Positions 59,169 to 64,000 of a stretch of DNA of 64,000 nt are shown piece by piece. The DNA comes from Micromussa lordhowensis (lineage: Eukaryota > Cnidaria > Anthozoa > Scleractinia > Lobophylliidae). The notes beneath the pieces are model-generated. The model was given only the letters and a program-made list of their open reading frames with translations. It had not been told where the DNA came from and did not search any database. Location: positions 16,166,915 through 16,230,914 of the forward strand of contig OZ026597.1 of the NCBI GenBank assembly GCA_964020085.1. Direction: 5' to 3'. Position numbers and translations under genes: made by a program. Position 1 is the stretch's first letter. Every line of letters starts with the position of its first letter.

Positions 59169-60655
59169 TTACTCTTGCCTAACTGTTTCTTGTTCATTAC
59201 TTCTCAGGATTTTCTCTCGGAGTGCTTTACCATTTGACTGCTTTGCATTAATTTTGTAGCGCACAATGATGTCTTTAGCACAAGAAAATGACCACACCCT
59301 TATATATAAACTTACAATAGCATGGAAGACATTTTTGCTCACTTCAACATTCGGTATCAGCTTTGCATCTGAAACCATAGATTGATAGCTTGACAATATC
59401 ACACTGTCAGTAACTAAGTTATGCATTATGCCAGCAATATCCACTTTTTGCAAAGAATATTTGTAATGTTCCACATCCCGCCACAACCCCCCACGGTTTA
59501 AACCTCACCTCACCTCACCTATCCTCTTCGCGTTCTGTTGCGCATAAGGCCGCAAACTCGATACCAGTTTTTGGTTCTCATATCCATGCTCCAGTTTACC
59601 AGCTCTCAAGATCGCCACTGCCTGTTGGTTGTCTGTTGTGCTCTTTCTTGCATACTTTTTGTGCAAGTTATGCAGCACATATCCACCAACATACTGCAGA
59701 CCAGCTTGTTCTCTCTCTGACAGCACTGTTTGAACAGAAGGTGGGTTTTTGTCAGAAGACGTAATGCCTTTGCAGTGGGATAGAATAAAATCAGCTACCT
59801 TGGTCCCAAGAAGTGTTGCAGCATTATGAGACAGTCCTTTGAAAAAAATTGTATATTTCAATGGTACTTGAGCATAATAGTTGCCGTAGAATTTCTCAGC
59901 ATTCCCATTTTTGAAATAGTTTTCAATAATTTCTTTATCACAGTGAATTCTTGTGTTTCTCCTCCAGGCTCTTCATATTCATATTGTTTTAACTCGTTCC
60001 TTAGATCTGCTGCAAACACTTCCCTTTCACTACTATCTCAGCAAGAATGTCTGGCGTCAAAGTCAAATGATGCGCGTTTTGATTTGAATTGTGCTTTGTA
60101 GCTCTGTGCCCATGGTAACCTCCTCTTGATTTGTACTTTTTCCCACAGTGGCTGTTGATTGGACCTGAAAACGAAAAAGTTTCAAATTATAATTCGATAA
60201 TATTGTAGTCTTCAGGCCTCGACTATCGACGATCTAATGTCACTAGTCTTGTTTCCTAAAGACACATTTGTCAATATCGAGTTTGCTGTTGTCGTTACAT
60301 GCCCTGTGAAGTCTTCTCAAAACAAAGCATAATCGGGCAAGTTTCAGCACCTAAAGCATCTACAGCACTTCTGCTAAAGAAAGTGAATGTATTTTTATAA
60401 AATTTCTAGACTATAGAGGAAAAAGAATCATCTAAAAACGTCGGATCTGTAATTTGCTGGCTTGACAGTACAGTCGCGTGCAGCTCCGTAATTCCCTGGA
60501 AACAGACAAAGTAGGGTAATGTTTATATAATTGGCACTTACTTCACTAGCAACGGTTGAAAATTGTTCCTGTAGTTCTTCACCTTCGTCAAGAAGGTCTA
60601 AAATTGCCTCAAAATCATCGCCGAACAAGAGTAAGTCGTCTCCTGAATCCGCCAT
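59169..60655 (-). pseudogene. Decayed zinc-finger-type gene between the LITAF paralogues
   Basis: Minus strand. Exon 1 (60655-60542) encodes an acidic N-terminus (MADSGDDLLLFGDDFEAI...) and ends at a GAA|GTAAGT donor. Exon 2 begins after TTTTCAG at 60165. In the next frame it shows a damaged C2H2-like finger (C-GKKYKSRGGYHG-H-x4-H, first Cys lost), then DILAEIVVKGK. At least two frame changes follow before the frame 59861-59505 ([35 protein letters not shown]). A single TGA at 59507-59505, inside three TCACC pentamers, interrupts it; the frame then continues to 59169 (WRDVEHYKYSLQKVDIAGI). I recognise the architecture as a cnidarian multigene family of unknown function but cannot name it. Antisense to its LITAF neighbours. 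Confidence 0.55.
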
Positions 60656-60721
60656 CTTTGAAAGTGTGTTTGGGTTTGTGCACCGTCGCGATCACGTGAC
60701 AGGTACTTTCGCGCTTTGAAG

Positions 60722-61218
60722 ATTGCCGACTTTCATAACCAATCCCCTCTACTAACTATGATCGAATAACTACTTTAGTAAATCCGACAGAGCGTGCATC
60801 TTCTGAATTCGTTGCACTATTCAGGTTTTAAAGGCTGCTAAATACACCCTGGATTAATTTTCCTTCCCTAGAACGATAATTACCTATCGAGTGGAATAAA
60901 TTAGGATGGTATCGAGTCCACAAAATCTAACCACAACATAGAAACGTTTGATTCGCTTCGCTGATTTTTTGAAACTTCCTTAGCAACCGCCTCGAAATTT
61001 ACATTCAGTAACATCCTGACGGATATTTAAATTGACAACATCGCCAGTGAAGTGGGAATTCTTGATCACTTTGCTTGCTACAGATTGAATCCAGCTCCAA
61101 ATATCAAAAAGGCTTGCGGTAAATTGTTACTGCTTCTCTGTCGAAGTATCTTTCTACACAAACACGACATTTTCGTACCAGACAAGAACGTAGCCATTGA
61201 AAATCCTGAAAATCCAAC
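60722..61218. other. Intergenic; 5' flank of LITAF copy 2
   Basis: No gene. The segment between the zinc-finger-type first exon (minus) and LITAF copy 2 (plus) is a head-to-head spacer of about 560 bp and may hold promoters for both directions. No specific site is assigned. Confidence 0.4.
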
Positions 61219-61800
61219 ATGGCGGCTAAACCACCACCATACACAGCGCTGCAAGACGAGCAACCGGATTATCCACAACAACAACAAGATGGTTACCCTC
61301 TGCAAACACAACCTCAACAACAGCAGCCAAGTTATCCGCCGGAACAAACACCCTATCCACCTCATGAGGAAAATAATCCACCACAACAAGTAGGTTATCT
61401 ACCTCAACAAAGTTATCCACCTCAACAAGCAAGTTATCCACCTCAACAAGCAAGTTATCCACCTCAACAAACACGTTATCCTCCTCAGCGAGCAAGAAAC
61501 CCACCTCAACCACCAAATTATCCCCCTGGAGAGATCCCCAAACGACAGCGGCAGCCCAGTATTATGAACACTGCCTGCCTGACAAGTGGATGGACATCTG
61601 TCACGACCGTCTGTCAACATTGTGAAGTCATTATCGACACCGATGTACGTTACGTCCCCGGTCTTGTAGCGTGCCTCTGTTGTCTGGTTTGCCTTTGCTC
61701 TTGGATAAGATGTCCCCTTTGCAACAGAAACTATCTCGACGTCGTGCATTCTTGCCCCAATTGCAAGATGGAAATTGGAGTTTACAAACGTTCATGTTAG
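61219..61800 (+). CDS. LITAF-like: LITAF-domain membrane protein, copy 2
   Basis: Single exon, 193 residues. It begins with a PPxY motif (PPPY, residues 5-8), which in LITAF relatives recruits WW-domain ubiquitin ligases of the NEDD4/ITCH type. A glutamine/proline/tyrosine repeat (~18-110) follows, with an exact 21-base unit encoding YPPQQAS repeated in tandem. The LITAF domain has CQHC (132-135) and H-S-C-P-N-C (177-182). The intervening hydrophobic segment (~149-163) is shorter than usual and ends in an additional CPLC (165-168). It shares overall plan and orientation with copy 1, so they are tandem paralogues, although the sequence outside the domain motifs is diverged. No clear AATAAA follows within 300 bases. 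Confidence 0.9.
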   Translation: MAAKPPPYTALQDEQPDYPQQQQDGYPLQTQPQQQQPSYPPEQTPYPPHEENNPPQQVGYLPQQSYPPQQASYPPQQASYPPQQTRYPPQRARNPPQPPNYPPGEIPKRQRQPSIMNTACLTSGWTSVTTVCQHCEVIIDTDVRYVPGLVACLCCLVCLCSWIRCPLCNRNYLDVVHSCPNCKMEIGVYKRSC

Positions 61801-62251
61801 AAGAGAAACACGGAGGGAATGACTTTCTGCGCCATCACAGAGCAACTAATTTAGTCACTCTGACTTTGAAACGTTTAAAATGCCTCGTTAGTAGACAAAT
61901 CGGAACTAGACATGCTTTTTAGTGATGCTAACATTGATTTTTCAAGCATAGCTTGAAACTACAAGATATGGCTGGCAAAAATGCATGTTGTTATAAGGGA
62001 TGCAAATATCACTGTGACACAGTCATCCATTCTTTCACGTATATTTTCTTCCCCGCCGCGTACTTGAAGAAGCGCTGTCATGGTTTCGCATCTTAAGAAA
62101 CTTAACTTAGGGTGAGGGTCTGTTTGATACCCCAAAACTACTGGCTTGTGACCACTAATTTTTGAGAGCATGATGTAAGACTCTATTCCAAAACAGAGCA
62201 ATATCTGACTGGGAAAGGATTAAGTCCACATCAGCCCTCTGGGGAGGGCTA

Positions 62252-62379
62252 TAGACCCATTTCAGTTAATTCCCAATCTGGAGGACAAAACAATTACATT
62301 GTTTTGCAGGTTTGTTTCTCTCAAGGGAGAAAACAACCATTGTTTGTCCTCCAGATTGGGAATTACTGAAATGGGTCTA
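62252..62379. mobile_element. 128-bp MITE (TAGACCC ends), no target duplication seen
   Basis: TAGACCCATTTCAGT... and its inverse bound two ~40-bp arms (TTCCCAATCTGGAGGACAAA). The parent locus (26874 region, GAGTTA|TTCCC) lacks it; comparison shows insertion between A and TT without duplicated bases. Confidence 0.8.
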
Positions 62380-62487
62380 TTCCCCAGCATTACATTTGCT
62401 GCCATGCGAGATTTATTCCTGATTCACCCTATACAACCAGAACATAATCCTGCAACTCTGGTATGTTTATGTATGTGTAGTTTAACA

Positions 62488-62650
62488 TAGACCCTTTGCA
62501 TAAATGGCGCCTAAATTTGAATAACAATACATATACATCCTTAGCCTCACATGCATGTGAAAAATCCTTTGTCTGAAAACATGAGTACGAGGCTAAGGAT
62601 GTATAAAGTATTGTTATTTAAATTTAGGCGCCATTTATGCAAAGGGTCTA
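62488..62650. mobile_element. 163-bp MITE (TAGACCC ends), no target duplication seen
   Basis: TAGACCCTTTGCATAAATGG with following CGCC, and its inverse, bound long arms; an inner pair ACATCCTTAGCCTC/GAGGCTAAGGATGT continues the palindrome. The parent locus reads AACA|TTGAGG (26983/26984) with no element and no extra bases. Confidence 0.8.
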
Positions 62651-63621
62651 TTGAGGAAAGATATACTATAACTGTGTACATGATCAACAGGAGGCCAGTT
62701 AAAACTTGACAAAGTCTGGTGATTATTGTCTAATCATGGCAGACAAATAATTATAATAATAATAAGAAGAAATATTTTATGGTATCAAAATATAACCGGG
62801 CTCGAACTTGCGACTCACTGGTTGCCAATGCAATCAAAAATCAAATGGTTGCGACCAGATATAAAAAACTACAGTAGTCGCCAGTAGGCGACTCAACTTT
62901 TCTTCTGTGAACATTTTAACCTTAAAGAAAAGTCAACCTTACTTGTTGATGAAAGATACAAGTTATGCAAATAAATATAACAAAGGAAACCCGCAATTCT
63001 TCTTTATTAAGAGGTATCAAGGGTAACAACATGTGCGGAGAGCCTGGTACAACTACCAACAATGTGGCACAGCAGGGGACTAATTCTAATATGTCTGTTG
63101 ACCACAGCCAGGAGCCTTAGCTTAGCACCAAAAGCTGCATAGACGTTACACTAGATGAGGAAGAAGATCAGAGGAAACACAGAAATGCAACTGAAGATCC
63201 TTTCATTAAACTGTATAAAGAAATGTTTTTACACTGTGAGGGTGACTGCCGACTCAAGTCATATAGAGTTAAAGGACATAATGCAATACCTCTCATCTGT
63301 AGACATTGTTTTCTATAATTTTACCTCTTTACTTTACAAATATGCTGACTTTCTATGCTTCTTTAAAACATTAGTACATAGATATCATATTGCAGCTAGT
63401 CAAGAGATTGCAGAACATTAACGTAATACTTTAGAGAATGAGGTTTCAGATGAAATCTTCTTTCTGCAATCCTGCACTTCGCAGTTATATTAGCAGCCTG
63501 AATTCTCAGTCACAGCTAAGCCTGACAGCTTTACAGCTGCAAAATTTCCTTAATCAAGCACTTACCAAGCCAGTTGCAGTTGTTGCAAGCTCGTTTCACA
63601 GGAAATGTTATCACTCCACAG

Positions 63622-63713
63622 CACTTAGAATCCATGTGAGTCCAGAATGTAAAGCGGTGCTAGAAACACTTGGAGGATTCTACTTAAAAGAAAGAGGACC
63701 AGTCACACTCAAG
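63622..63713 (+). pseudogene. Orphan copy of receptor guanylate cyclase exon 19
   Basis: 92 bases, the same length and phase as the parent exon (27949-28040), encoding [30 protein letters not shown]. Two residues differ from the parent (D to E, E to K). The CACAG acceptor and AAG|GTAGA donor are preserved and there is no stop. No neighbouring cyclase exon is present on either side within the window, so the exon has no gene to belong to here. It could be spliced into a local transcript or simply be duplicated debris. Confidence 0.75.
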
Positions 63714-63873
63714 GTAGACAAAAGGTATTTTCCTTAAGTTTTTATCGGCCAGTCATATAAAGATCAATTATTAAACAACATGCAGGACATTACCTTTTCA
63801 ATTTGAACAGTTTAGAAAGTACATAAAGCTCGTTGCTAAACATGTTGTTATCAATTTTGTGACACAATAGGTT

Positions 63874-64000
63874 ACCATAGCAACAGCATGACCTGAGGCT
63901 GTTTCTTATTTATTGGAAGGAAAAGATGTTTTGGCAGTTCTTCCAACTGGTTTTCCTTTCAAACGCTGCTCTCCATTGCTTTCCTCGTCAGTGTTTTCAC
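63874..64000. other. Window end, unassigned
   Basis: Follows the truncated MITE arm. No gene can be supported in these bases. Confidence 0.4.

Larger units (their letters stand above)
62109..63873 (+). repeat. Segmental duplication A, displaced copy
   Basis: Same orientation and order as 26734-28192. It carries the orphan cyclase exon (63622-63713) and two extra MITEs (62252-62379 and 62488-62650). A few percent of bases differ, and some small indels are present. It ends within a GGTTACCATAGCAACA palindromic MITE arm. Confidence 0.85.

Noticed and set aside
61226..61516. Minus-strand repetitive open frame opposite LITAF copy 2
   Set aside because: Same cause: antisense reading of the YPPQQAS-coding minisatellite, without start context or domain.
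62488..62650. TA target-site duplication for the TAGACCC elements
   Set aside because: The empty parent site reads AACATTGAGG with no TA at the junction, so the terminal TA belongs to the element ends.

Overview
The window is animal nuclear DNA: AT-rich, with split genes, GT-AG introns, polyadenylation signals and very many short inverted-repeat transposons. The protein families and repeats (an orphan class A GPCR, a receptor guanylate cyclase, LITAF-domain paralogues, a SWIM/YqaJ transposon-linked gene, hammerhead-bearing repeats) fit a cnidarian, most likely an anthozoan such as a stony coral. That placement rests on recognising families and was not searched.

Layout. 1-570 (+) is the 3' end of a rhodopsin-type GPCR. 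571-11126 is intergenic: nested foldback elements, a LINE 3' end and a tRNA-derived SINE inside an inverted repeat. 11127-29129 (+) is the main gene, a receptor-type guanylate cyclase that I could assemble as 20 exons with consistent phases (3168 nt, 1055 residues). Its introns carry several MITEs, a hammerhead-ribozyme core, a telomere-like tract and a 2.2-kb TIR transposon with a nested pogo/Tigger-like element.

29.2-57 kb has no gene I regard as functional. It holds a 1.8-kb foldback element with a truncated two-exon gene start, a decayed SWIM/YqaJ-nuclease gene (minus strand), tandem retroelement fragments, SINEs and long palindromic MITEs. A segmental duplication (31.7-35.9 kb and 54.2-57.1 kb) lets two insertions be read as filled versus empty sites.

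57.5-61.8 kb is a LITAF pair (57530-58186 and 61219-61800, both + and intronless) flanking a decayed zinc-finger-type gene on the minus strand. Short relics suggest a larger former LITAF cluster. 62.1-63.9 kb is a second copy of guanylate cyclase intron 18 plus exon 19, an orphan exon with intact splice sites, carrying two extra MITEs absent from the parent.

The two best-supported functional systems are membrane cGMP signalling (the receptor cyclase) and endosomal/membrane LITAF proteins. The most unusual content is the filled/empty comparison of a hammerhead-bearing insert and the orphan cyclase exon. All coordinates and splice joins were read by hand; no alignment, folding or database search was run.
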